A DNA stretch of 32,680 nucleotides, from positions 1-32,680 of the forward strand of contig CANCPZ010000007.1 of NCBI GenBank assembly GCA_947380175.1, written 5' to 3'. Shown one piece after another: positions 9,860 through 18,986 of this stretch; the first letter of the stretch is position 1; each line of letters starts with the position of its first letter. The translations under genes were made by a program, and so were the position numbers. Source of the DNA: Bacteroidota bacterium. Its GTDB lineage: Bacteria; Bacteroidota; Bacteroidia; 2-12-FULL-35-15. The notes under the pieces are model-generated. The model had not been told where the DNA came from. It saw only the letters and a program-made list of their open reading frames with translations, and did not search any database.

Positions 9860-10465
9860 ATGATCAAAAAAATCCTTCCCATTATTTTTATTCTAATTGT
9901 TTTAAATATAACAGCGCAAAATAAGTTTTCGCAAATTTCTCGCCCCGAAAAGATTTGGGTTTTAATGCATCCATTTAGTTCAAAAAAAGCATTTACTATT
10001 ACTAAAAATGTTTTAATAATAGTTGATTCAATAAAAGCAATAGGAATAATTGGATGTGATATTAATGGAGGTAAATTAGATGCTTTTAAACATGCTTATT
10101 GGATGGCGAATCTTTCAAAATCAATAGGTAATAAAAAAGCGAAAAGTTTAGGAATAGCCCATGAAAAAGGAAATAAACTTCAATTTAAAAAGCAGAAAAC
10201 AGAAGATAGAATATTGCCAGATTCAATAAGTTGTGAAATGGATTTATTTAACAATATTCAAGGGATTGAAATTGGAACCAATTCCCAAAATATGAATCTT
10301 AAAGAAATGCAATTAGCTACTCTTGATACATTAAAAAATGGGAAATTGAGAGTTTTAAAAAAAGATAATAATGGAAATTACCTAACATCTCAAAATACCT
10401 TAATAAATTTGAACGATTGGTTTGGGAAATGGAATATTCCAAAATGTTTAGAACCATCTTATTGA
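9860..10465 (+). CDS. Small secreted DUF6973-like protein of unknown function
   Basis: Sec-type signal peptide (MIKKILPIIFILIVLNITAQ) followed by GGKLDAFKHAYWMANLSKSIGNKKAKSLGIAHEKGN, a core I associate with DUF6973. Starts 12 nt after the ABC gene on the same strand. Confidence 0.72.
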   Translation: MIKKILPIIFILIVLNITAQNKFSQISRPEKIWVLMHPFSSKKAFTITKNVLIIVDSIKAIGIIGCDINGGKLDAFKHAYWMANLSKSIGNKKAKSLGIAHEKGNKLQFKKQKTEDRILPDSISCEMDLFNNIQGIEIGTNSQNMNLKEMQLATLDTLKNGKLRVLKKDNNGNYLTSQNTLINLNDWFGKWNIPKCLEPSY

Positions 10466-10555
10466 ACTTTCTTAGGATTTTCGTAATAGAAAATGTGGCC
10501 TAAAAACACGACTAAAATCAGTCCATTATAGTATATTTGTAGCCAAATTTTAATA

Positions 10556-12205
10556 GTGAAAACGCTCCATCTTTTTTTACTTTCTGTTTTAAGTGGCTTA
10601 TTGCTTGCTTTTGCTTGGTTCCCTAATGGTTTGCTACCTTTTATTTTTATTGCTTTCGTACCTTTATTAATTCTTGAACATTCTCTTTTTTTAAAGCCGA
10701 AAAGTAAAAAATCCTTATTGTTTTTCGCTTTAACTTATTTAACGTTTTTTATTTGGAATGTTTGCACAACCTGGTGGGTTAAAAATGCATCCTATGGAGG
10801 TGCAGCAATGGCAATACTAGCAAACTCGTTATTGATGACAATCGTGTTCATGCTTTTTCATAAAGTAAAAAAACGAATTGGTAATAAATGGGCTCCTGCT
10901 ATATTTATTTGCTTTTGGATAACATTTGAATTTCTTCATTTAGATTGGGATTTAACATGGCCTTGGTTGACTTTAGGAAACATTTTTGCAAACACTCCAA
11001 GCCTAATTCAATGGTACGAATACACAGGTGTTTTTGGTGGCAGTTTATTGATTTTACTTGTTAATTTTTCAGTGTTTCAATTGGTAAATATTTCAAAAAT
11101 TAATAGCATTGAAGTTGAAGGTGATTTTAAAATTAAATTTATTTATTCTCAAAAAATTGTTGGAATTATCATTTTACTTTTGATAGTACCCATACTAATT
11201 TCTAAACTTATTTTAGCTTTTTTTACACCAACTAATCCCGAACAAAAACAAAATTGCAAAGTTGTTGTTGTTCAGCCTAACATTGACCCATACAAAGAAA
11301 AATTTACTAGTTCTTACCAAGGTCAATTGCAAAAAATGATTCAGCTTGCAATCCAAAAAACAGACTCTACAACTGATTATTTAATATTTCCAGAAACTGC
11401 ATTAACAGAGGATATATGGGAAAATGAATTTGCAAAAAGCTATAGCATACAAACTCTGAAATCACATCTAAAAAATTTTTCAAAATTGAAAATAATTATT
11501 GGTGCAGCTACAGGTAAAATATATAAACCCAACGAATTAAAATCGATAACAGCTCGCAAGTTTACACAAGAAAATGCTTTTTATGATTCATACAACACCG
11601 CATTACAAATTGATTCGAGTAATCTAATTCAAACATATCATAAATCTAAATTAGTTCCCGGTGTCGAGATGATGCCATTTCCTTTTATTTTTAAATACAT
11701 TGAAAAATTTGCGATTAATTTAGGTGGCACCTCTGGAAGTCTTGGTAAACAAGCTGAACGAACTGTATTTAATTCCTGTGATAATTTAACAAAAGTTGCC
11801 CCCGTAATTTGTTATGAAAGTATTTATGGCGAATATGTTGGTACTTATGTGAAAAATGGAGCGCATTTTATTTCAATCATTACAAATGATGGATGGTGGG
11901 GCGATACTCCAGGATATAAGCAGCATTTGAAATACGCTTCATTACGAGCAATTGAAAATCGGAGATGGGTTGTGCGATCTGCAAATACAGGTGTTTCATG
12001 TTTCATAAATCCGCAAGGTGAAATTTTACAAGCCACTTCCTGGTGGACACCAGCTGTTATTTCGCAAGGCATTGAGTTAAAAAATGAACTTACATTTTAT
12101 ACAAAATATGGTGATTACATTGCTCGAATAACAATGTATATATCGCTATTACTAATTATTTATTCTTGTCTTATTCGTTTCAAGATTATTAAAAATATAA
12201 ATTGA
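10556..12205 (+). CDS. lnt: Apolipoprotein N-acyltransferase
   Basis: N-terminal multi-TM domain plus a nitrilase-fold domain with Glu (FPETALTEDIWEN), Lys (HKSKLVPGVEMMPF) and Cys (PVICYESIYGEYV). GTG start. Confidence 0.95.
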   Translation: MKTLHLFLLSVLSGLLLAFAWFPNGLLPFIFIAFVPLLILEHSLFLKPKSKKSLLFFALTYLTFFIWNVCTTWWVKNASYGGAAMAILANSLLMTIVFMLFHKVKKRIGNKWAPAIFICFWITFEFLHLDWDLTWPWLTLGNIFANTPSLIQWYEYTGVFGGSLLILLVNFSVFQLVNISKINSIEVEGDFKIKFIYSQKIVGIIILLLIVPILISKLILAFFTPTNPEQKQNCKVVVVQPNIDPYKEKFTSSYQGQLQKMIQLAIQKTDSTTDYLIFPETALTEDIWENEFAKSYSIQTLKSHLKNFSKLKIIIGAATGKIYKPNELKSITARKFTQENAFYDSYNTALQIDSSNLIQTYHKSKLVPGVEMMPFPFIFKYIEKFAINLGGTSGSLGKQAERTVFNSCDNLTKVAPVICYESIYGEYVGTYVKNGAHFISIITNDGWWGDTPGYKQHLKYASLRAIENRRWVVRSANTGVSCFINPQGEILQATSWWTPAVISQGIELKNELTFYTKYGDYIARITMYISLLLIIYSCLIRFKIIKNIN

Positions 12206-12224
12206 TTATAAAAATTCAAAAAGT

Positions 12225-13631
12225 ATGATGGAAAAATTTGATGTTACAATTATAGGTTCTGGTCCTGGAGGATATGTTGCCGCAATTCGTTGTGCTCAGT
12301 TAGGTATGAAAACAGCCATCATTGAGCGTTATTCAACATTAGGAGGCACTTGTTTAAATGTTGGCTGTATTCCTTCAAAAGCATTGTTAGATTCATCAGA
12401 ACATTATCACAATGCTACTCACACATTTACTGAACATGGCATTGATTTAAAAGATGTAAAAGTAAATTTATCACAAATGATAAAACGCAAAGCGGATGTG
12501 GTAAAGCAAACTTGTGATGGTATTAATTTTTTAATGAAGAAAAATAAGATTACCGTTTATAATGGACATGGTTCTTTTGTAACTAAAAATACAATTGAAA
12601 TTGCTTCTGCTAGTGGGAATAAAACTCAAATTGAGTCAGCAAAAATAATTATCGCTACAGGTTCAAAGCCTTCATCATTACCAGGTATTGAAATTGATAA
12701 AAAAAGAATCATTACATCTACAGAAGCTTTGGAATTAAAAGAAATTCCAAAGCACATGGTAATTATTGGTGGAGGTGTAATTGGTTTGGAATTAGGCTCG
12801 GTCTACGCACGATTAGGTTCTAAAATTTCGGTAGTAGAATTTACGAGTAGTCTTATTAGCACGATGGATGGTTCACTTGGAAAGGAATTGCAAAAAAGTT
12901 TAAAAAAAATTGGCTTTGAATTTTATTTTAATCACAAGGTTATTAGCGCTTCTTCAAAAGGTAAAGACGTTATTATTATTGCCGATAATGCCAAAGGAGA
13001 GAAGCTTGAACTAAAAGGTGATTATTGTTTGGTTTCTGTTGGTCGTAAACCTTATACTGATAATTTAGGTTTAGAAAATGCAGGTGTAATTCTGGATAAA
13101 AGGGGTAAAATAGAAACAGACAAACAACTTCAAACAAATGTTGCAGGTATTTATGCAATTGGAGATGTAGTGAAAGGTGCAATGTTAGCTCATAAAGCAG
13201 AAGAGGAAGGGATTTTTGTTGCTGAAACAATTGCTGGGCAAAAACCTCATATTAATTATAATTTAATTCCAGGTGTAGTTTACACTTGGCCCGAAGTTGC
13301 TGCTGTAGGCTTAACAGAGGAGCAATTAAAAGAACAAGGCAAAAAATACAAGGTTGGTAATTTTCCTTTTAAGGCGAGTGGAAGAGCACGTGCATCAATG
13401 GATACAGATGGTTTTGTGAAAGTGCTAACAGATGAACTAACAGATGAAATTTTAGGTGTGCACATGATTGGTCCACGCTGTGCTGATATGATTGCTGAAG
13501 CTGTTGTTGCTATGGAATATCGTGCAAGTGCTGAAGATATTGCCCGTATGAGTCATGCTCATCCAACATTTACCGAGTCTTTTAAAGAAGCTTGTTTAGA
13601 TGCAACAGGAAAAAGAGCATTGCACATTTAA
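12225..13631 (+). CDS. lpdA: Dihydrolipoyl dehydrogenase
   Basis: FAD motif GSGPGGYVAAIRCAQLG, redox disulfide GGTCLNVGCIPSKALL, C-terminal HAHPTFTES. Confidence 0.98.
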   Translation: MMEKFDVTIIGSGPGGYVAAIRCAQLGMKTAIIERYSTLGGTCLNVGCIPSKALLDSSEHYHNATHTFTEHGIDLKDVKVNLSQMIKRKADVVKQTCDGINFLMKKNKITVYNGHGSFVTKNTIEIASASGNKTQIESAKIIIATGSKPSSLPGIEIDKKRIITSTEALELKEIPKHMVIIGGGVIGLELGSVYARLGSKISVVEFTSSLISTMDGSLGKELQKSLKKIGFEFYFNHKVISASSKGKDVIIIADNAKGEKLELKGDYCLVSVGRKPYTDNLGLENAGVILDKRGKIETDKQLQTNVAGIYAIGDVVKGAMLAHKAEEEGIFVAETIAGQKPHINYNLIPGVVYTWPEVAAVGLTEEQLKEQGKKYKVGNFPFKASGRARASMDTDGFVKVLTDELTDEILGVHMIGPRCADMIAEAVVAMEYRASAEDIARMSHAHPTFTESFKEACLDATGKRALHI

Positions 13632-13700
13632 TTTTCTGCAACGAAAATCAATAGAATAGCCAACAAAAATATACTAATGCCATCGCACTTTAGTGCCTAA

Positions 13701-14735
13701 GTGGCAAATAAAAAAAATATGAAAACAGGTGTACTGCTTATAAATTTAGGAACTCCCGATAGCCCCAAAACATCGGATGTAAGAAAATATTTAACACAAT
13801 TTTTAAATGATTCGCGAGTGATTGATATCAATCCTGTGGCACGTTTTTTATTGGTAAATGGAATTATTGTTCCCTTTCGTTCTTCAAAATCAGCAAAATT
13901 GTATCAGCACATCTGGACAAAAGATGGCTCACCATTATTGACAAATAGTATTAAAATGAAAAATTTGCTTCAACAACAATTAGCTGAAAACTATGTTGTC
14001 GAATTGGGTATGCGTTATCAAAGTCCTAGTTTAGAATCGGCATTAGATAGGTTACGCAAAGCACAAGTCGAAAAAATAATTATGATTCCGCTTTATCCTC
14101 AATATGCATCATCAAGCACGGGTTCATCTGTAGCCGAAGCAATACGTTTAATGCAAAAATGGGAAGTGACTCCGTCAGTAGAAGTAATATCAAAATTTTA
14201 TGATAACCCCGATTTTATTGATGCATGTGTGGATGTAGCAAAAAAATATAGTTTTGATGATTATGATTATTTTATTTTCAGTTATCACGGCTTGCCCGAA
14301 CGTCACATCATGAAAGGTTCTGCGCATTATTGTGCAAATACATGTAAGTTAGGAAGCTGTTGTGATTCAATCACAAAAGACAATCAATATTGTTACCGTG
14401 CCAATTGTTTTGAAACAACTCGTCAATTGGTTAAAAAATTAAATATTCCGGCAGGGAAATATGAAACCACTTTTCAATCGCGCTTAAATGATAAATGGAT
14501 AAAGCCATACAGCGATAAAGTAGTTGCTCAAAAGGCGGAAGAAGGCAAAAAGAAAATGCTTGTATTTTCGCCAGCCTTTGTTGCCGATTGTTTAGAAACA
14601 TTGTATGAAATTGGTACCGAATACGATGAAATTTTCAAAGAGCATGGTGGCGAAAAAATTACTTTGGTAGAGAGCTTAAACGATTCACCCAAATGGATTG
14701 AAGCATTGAAGAATATGGTTTTAAGAGCTTCGTAA
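13701..14735 (+). CDS. hemH: Ferrochelatase (GTG start at 13701; internal ATG at 13719 also possible)
   Basis: GVLLINLGTPDSPKTSDVRKYL, PLYPQYASSSTGS, SYHGLPERH, TFQSRL, FSPAFVADCLET. Confidence 0.97.
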   Translation: MANKKNMKTGVLLINLGTPDSPKTSDVRKYLTQFLNDSRVIDINPVARFLLVNGIIVPFRSSKSAKLYQHIWTKDGSPLLTNSIKMKNLLQQQLAENYVVELGMRYQSPSLESALDRLRKAQVEKIIMIPLYPQYASSSTGSSVAEAIRLMQKWEVTPSVEVISKFYDNPDFIDACVDVAKKYSFDDYDYFIFSYHGLPERHIMKGSAHYCANTCKLGSCCDSITKDNQYCYRANCFETTRQLVKKLNIPAGKYETTFQSRLNDKWIKPYSDKVVAQKAEEGKKKMLVFSPAFVADCLETLYEIGTEYDEIFKEHGGEKITLVESLNDSPKWIEALKNMVLRAS

Positions 14736-14869
14736 ATCAAACAAAAATGCCCCGAAATGACAGTGCCATCATTGAAGCGTAAACCATTTGGGTTGAGGTT
14801 TTGTACTTGATAGACGCTACTAAATGAAAACGCTTGCATTAAAACTATTAATTAAGTTCAAAAATAACA

Positions 14870-15892
14870 CTATGCCCAGACTTTAGTGCCCTCTGTGCAA
14901 TTTTTGCAAATATCAATTTCGGAACGGGAGCGAAGTAGAGCAGCTCTAAAGTTTTTGTATTTTGTACTTTTCCATAATTCTTTAAATGAGGTAGTTTTTA
15001 AATCGCCCAATTGATGCTTGGCATCTTTGTCAAAACAACAAGGTACAACCAAGCCATCCCAGGTTATAACGGACGAATGCCATAACTTCCAGCAATGGTT
15101 TACCATGTTATTTTTAATGATATATGTGCCATCATTTTGCTTTTTATATCGTGTGTATTTTTCGATTGTTGGTATCAGCGAATTGCCATTTTTGTAATCA
15201 TAAATTTGGGCTGTTTTTAAACGCACTTCATCTACCCCTAATTGTTTTGCTAATTGCTCTATATCCTTTATTTGATGTTCGTTTGGCTTCACTACTAAAA
15301 ATTGAAATATAATGTGAGGTGTTTTAGATTTCAGCTCTTTTTTCCATTTAATAATATTTTGAGTGCCTTCAATTACTTTATTTAAATCGCCACCAATACG
15401 ATATTTTTGATATGTTTCCTGCGTTGTGCCGTCAATCGAAATTATTAATCGATCTAATCCGCTTTCTATTGTTTTTTTTGAATTTACATCATTTAAATAA
15501 TGTGCATTGGTAGATGTTGCAGTGTATATTTTTTTTGATGAAGCATATTTTACCATGTCTAAAAAGTTAGGATTCAGATACGGTTCGCCCTGAAAATAAA
15601 AAATTAGGTAAGAGGTTTTTTTATAAATTTCGTCAATCGTTTTTTCGAAAAAATTATTTTGTAACATCCCTGTTGGGCGAGTAAATTCGCGTTTACCACT
15701 AGGGCATTCGGGGCAACGTAAATTGCAGGAAGTGGTTGGTTCAAAAGTGATGCTGACTGGTAAGCCCCACTGTGTTGGCTTTTTACTGATTTTAGAAATG
15801 TAAAAACTTGATACAACTTGGATAAAATTCATAACTCGTCCAAAATTTAATTTGGATAAAAAGTTTAACCCATCTGTAATCTTTGTATTCAT
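14870..15892 (-). CDS. Radical SAM protein with C-terminal SPASM-like domain
   Basis: CxxxCxxC motif (TSCNLRCPECPSG), a YFQGEPYLNP segment typical of the family, and C-terminal NHCWKLWHSSVITWDGLVVPCCFD...CKNC. Confidence 0.92.
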   Translation of the reverse strand: MNTKITDGLNFLSKLNFGRVMNFIQVVSSFYISKISKKPTQWGLPVSITFEPTTSCNLRCPECPSGKREFTRPTGMLQNNFFEKTIDEIYKKTSYLIFYFQGEPYLNPNFLDMVKYASSKKIYTATSTNAHYLNDVNSKKTIESGLDRLIISIDGTTQETYQKYRIGGDLNKVIEGTQNIIKWKKELKSKTPHIIFQFLVVKPNEHQIKDIEQLAKQLGVDEVRLKTAQIYDYKNGNSLIPTIEKYTRYKKQNDGTYIIKNNMVNHCWKLWHSSVITWDGLVVPCCFDKDAKHQLGDLKTTSFKELWKSTKYKNFRAALLRSRSEIDICKNCTEGTKVWA

Positions 15893-15936
15893 TTTTTATT
15901 CACTTTAAAAATAATTAATATTCAAAAATACTAAAA

Positions 15937-15975
15937 ATAAAACGCCTGCTCTTCGATGAAAGACAGGCGTTTTAT
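15937..15975 (-). terminator. Intrinsic terminator downstream of the 15994-16917 gene (potentially bidirectional)
   Basis: Perfect 12-bp inverted repeat ATAAAACGCCTG (15937-15948) / CAGGCGTTTTAT (15964-15975). On the minus strand it is followed by a T-rich run (TTTTATTTTTAG). Confidence 0.85.
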
Positions 15976-15993
15976 TAGAATATTTTTAAAATA

Positions 15994-16917
15994 TTATTTT
16001 GCTATTTCAAATTTCCCTCTATTTATAACTTCTTTCTTTTCGTTTAAAACAGCATATAAATAAATGCCAGGAGCAAAGCCTGTTGTTTGAATATTAGTTG
16101 TGTTGTCAATCATGTTAAATAAACCCATTTTACGACCTGTAACATCACTAACCTCAACAAAGCTAGCTTTTGCTGTGCATTTTAAATTAATGCTATTTGT
16201 AGCTGGATTTGGAAATATTGAAACTGAATTTTTAATTGCATCAATATCATTAGTGCTAACCCAACCATTAAACGAAAAGTCATCTACCCATAATGAACTA
16301 CCTACCTTAGGATTATAAAGACTACTTGACGAACAATAAATTTTCATTGTATCAGGTAAAGCTGTTTGAGTAGTATAGGAATTAGATAAATCAATCGTTT
16401 GCAAAGTCCAAGTGGTGCTATTTGTTAAGGTTTGAAATTTACCTGTAGCCATTGTATCGGCTCTGTTATTTGCAACATTCCATTTTGTTAATTGAACTAA
16501 AACCCAACCTGTATCAATACCCACAGGTGTATATTTTGTTGCAAATGTTATTGTAGCAGGTCGTCCTGTATATGTTGTACCATAAAGTATTTTAGGCGTT
16601 GTGCCACTTAATGATATTGTACCAAGCACCAGTAAACCAAGTTTATTATAACCAACCGAACTTTGCAAAAAAGAAGGAACATCTTGAGTTGTTATTTTAG
16701 CAGCATATGTTCCTGAAAAACTAGCAGATGTTGTATCAACGGTTTTGGCCATAAAAGCACTTGTTAAAAGATTGAAACTAGCCCATCCGATAGGATCTTT
16801 AACCGTAGTTGAGTTTGGTACAAATGCCCAAGACTCGAAACCAAAACTAGGTGCTTGCGCTTTAATAGTTGTATTTGTTATAAAAACTAAAAGAGTAAAA
16901 AGGATAATTTTTTTCAT
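15994..16917 (-). CDS. T9SS type A sorting domain protein with PCMD-like N-terminal domain
   Basis: Signal peptide; FGFESWAF...DPIGWASFN and GSSLWVDDFSFNGW resemble PCMD-type secreted proteins; C-terminal sorting domain SIFPNPATNSINLKC...GFAPGIYLYAVLNEKKEVINRGKFEIAK. Confidence 0.85.
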   Translation of the reverse strand: MKKIILFTLLVFITNTTIKAQAPSFGFESWAFVPNSTTVKDPIGWASFNLLTSAFMAKTVDTTSASFSGTYAAKITTQDVPSFLQSSVGYNKLGLLVLGTISLSGTTPKILYGTTYTGRPATITFATKYTPVGIDTGWVLVQLTKWNVANNRADTMATGKFQTLTNSTTWTLQTIDLSNSYTTQTALPDTMKIYCSSSSLYNPKVGSSLWVDDFSFNGWVSTNDIDAIKNSVSIFPNPATNSINLKCTAKASFVEVSDVTGRKMGLFNMIDNTTNIQTTGFAPGIYLYAVLNEKKEVINRGKFEIAK

Positions 16918-16978
16918 TTTATTTATTTTATGATACTAACAAATATAATACTTAAATGATATTCTTAAAAATAAAACC

Positions 16979-17001
16979 CTTCGAAATTTTAGATTTCGAA
17001 G
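16979..17001 (-). terminator. Intrinsic terminator downstream of the MsbA-like ABC transporter
   Basis: Inverted repeat CTTCGAAAT / ATTTCGAAG with a 5-nt loop. Minus-strand readout is followed by GGTTTTATTTTT. Confidence 0.7.
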
Positions 17002-17035
17002 CGCTTAATTCAATCTGTTTTTTTGTGAAATTTAT

Positions 17036-18880
17036 TTATACAAACGATTGCATCTCGTGCAATTTATGATAAATGCCATTGGTAGCAAGCAGTTGCGTAT
17101 GCGTGCCACGTTCTATCAATTCGCCTTTTTGCATTACAATAATTTCATCTGCATGTTGTATGGTTGATAAACGGTGCGCAATTACAATAGATGTACGGTT
17201 TTTCATTAATTTATTTAGAGCATCTTGAACCAATCGTTCGCTCTCTGTATCAAGAGCAGAGGTAGCTTCATCTAAAATTAAAATTGGTGGGTTTTTTAAT
17301 ACTGCCCGTGCAATGCTTATTCGCTGGCGTTGCCCGCCCGACATTTTGCTTCCTCTATCTCCAATGTTGGTATGGTAACCATTAGGCATTAATACAATAA
17401 AATCATGTGCATTAGCAATTTTTGCAGCTTCAATAACTTGCTGTTCGGTTACATTTTCAATACCAAATGCTATGTTGTTGTATACGGAATCATTAAATAA
17501 AATAGATTCTTGGGTTACAATACCCATTAATGATCTGATGTCTTTTAGTTTTGCCGTTTTAATAGCAACTCCATCAATTAATATTTCACCTTTTGTAGCA
17601 TCGTAAAAGCGAGGCAACATATCTGCCAATGTTGTTTTTCCAGATCCAGATTGCCCAACTAATGCAATGGTTTTCCCTTTTTCAATTTTTAAATTGATAT
17701 TATTTAATACCCAACCAATTTCTCCTTCGCGATAAGCAAAGGAAACATTTTTGTATTCAATTTCTTTTTCAAATTTTGTAATATTAACTGGATTAATAGC
17801 ATCTTTAATAGTAACATCGGCATCAATAATTTTATCAATGCGTTCCGCTGATGCTAAACCTTTTTGAACACTATAATACGCGGTTGTAAAAGATTTAGCT
17901 GGAGTTAATAATTGCGAAAATAAAGCTAGGTAAGTTATAAAAACAGTGCCATCCATAGTATGGTCGTTGATAACCATTTTGCCTCCAAAATAAAGTATAA
18001 CTACCAAAACGGTTGTTCCTAAAAATTCGCTCATGGGGGATGCTAAATCGGCTTTACGATACATTTTAATACTGATGTCGGTGTACTGTTGATTTTCGTT
18101 TTTGAATTTATCACTCACATGTTTTTCCGCATTAAATCCTTTTATAATGCGCAATCCACCTAAGGTTTCTTCCATCATGGAAAGTAAAATTCCCATTTTA
18201 ACTTTTCCTTTTGAAGAGGAGCGTCGTAAACTTTTTCCAATGATGGCAATTAATCCGGCCGAAATTGGTAATAATATAAATGCAATAAGTGTTAATGTTG
18301 GACTCATAAAAACCATCATTACTAAAAAGATAACAATGTTTAATGGTTCACGAAAAATCATTTCGAGCGATTGCATGATGCTCCATTCTATTTCTTGAAC
18401 ATCAACTGTCATGCGGCTTATAATGTCTCCTTTGCGTTCTTCTGAATAATACGATAAAGGCAATTCAAGTGTTTTATTAAATATTTTATTACGCATATCG
18501 CGTACCACGTAATTTCGTATTGGCGCTAAAAAATACATTGCCAAGTAACGGAATAGATTTTTTATGAAAATGGATGAAATAGTAAATAAACAAATACCAA
18601 TTAATACATAAAGTTTTCCATTATCCATGGCGCTTTTTGCCAAGGTATAATTTAAAAAATCCATTAGGCTATTGGTTGTAAAATGCAAATCAGGTTTAAT
18701 ACCATTTCCAATTATTTCTAATTCTTTAGAATCACCAGAGAATAATATTTTTAAAAACGGTAATAACATGATGATTGAAAACAATGAAAAAATAACGGAT
18801 AAAATATTGAAAATAATATTCCAAATAGCATATCGCCAATATCCTTTTACATATCGTAGAACTCCGAAAAATTTTTTCAT
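17036..18880 (-). CDS. MsbA-like ABC transporter, fused permease/ATPase
   Basis: Six-TM N-terminus, Walker A GQSGSGKTTLAD, signature MSGGQRQRISIARAVL, Walker B ILILDEATSALDTESE. Confidence 0.95.
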   Translation of the reverse strand: MKKFFGVLRYVKGYWRYAIWNIIFNILSVIFSLFSIIMLLPFLKILFSGDSKELEIIGNGIKPDLHFTTNSLMDFLNYTLAKSAMDNGKLYVLIGICLFTISSIFIKNLFRYLAMYFLAPIRNYVVRDMRNKIFNKTLELPLSYYSEERKGDIISRMTVDVQEIEWSIMQSLEMIFREPLNIVIFLVMMVFMSPTLTLIAFILLPISAGLIAIIGKSLRRSSSKGKVKMGILLSMMEETLGGLRIIKGFNAEKHVSDKFKNENQQYTDISIKMYRKADLASPMSEFLGTTVLVVILYFGGKMVINDHTMDGTVFITYLALFSQLLTPAKSFTTAYYSVQKGLASAERIDKIIDADVTIKDAINPVNITKFEKEIEYKNVSFAYREGEIGWVLNNINLKIEKGKTIALVGQSGSGKTTLADMLPRFYDATKGEILIDGVAIKTAKLKDIRSLMGIVTQESILFNDSVYNNIAFGIENVTEQQVIEAAKIANAHDFIVLMPNGYHTNIGDRGSKMSGGQRQRISIARAVLKNPPILILDEATSALDTESERLVQDALNKLMKNRTSIVIAHRLSTIQHADEIIVMQKGELIERGTHTQLLATNGIYHKLHEMQSFV

Positions 18881-18919
18881 TTGCAGTTAAAAATAAACAT
18901 ATAATGCGCAAATATACAG

Positions 18920-18946
18920 TTTGTAGCTGTTAATTTGTTAAATTTG
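18920..18946 (+). promoter_or_regulatory. Candidate Bacteroidetes-type promoter upstream of rbfA
   Basis: TTTG at 18920-18923 and TAAATTTG (TAnnTTTG) at 18939-18946. The 15-nt spacing is slightly short of the usual consensus. Confidence 0.4.
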
Positions 18947-18986
18947 AGGCTACTTAACAGGTAAATTTTGTCATAAAAAAAATTAA

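Noticed and set aside
10064-10075. Gly-Gly in the DUF6973-like protein (DINGG|KLDAF) as a C39 cleavage site
   Set aside because: It lies inside the conserved domain core, after a typical Sec signal peptide, so it is unlikely to be a leader processing site.
10532-10539. TATATTTG as a promoter -7 element for lnt
   Set aside because: Good -7 match but no spaced -33 element, so not listed as a supported feature.
12976-13465. Antisense ORFs inside lpdA (12976-13230 and 13280-13465)
   Set aside because: They overlap a well-supported housekeeping gene and show no recognisable domain.
14870-15892. Radical SAM protein as the exporter's RiPP maturase
   Set aside because: Separated by three housekeeping genes and on the opposite strand; kept only as a low-interest orphan.
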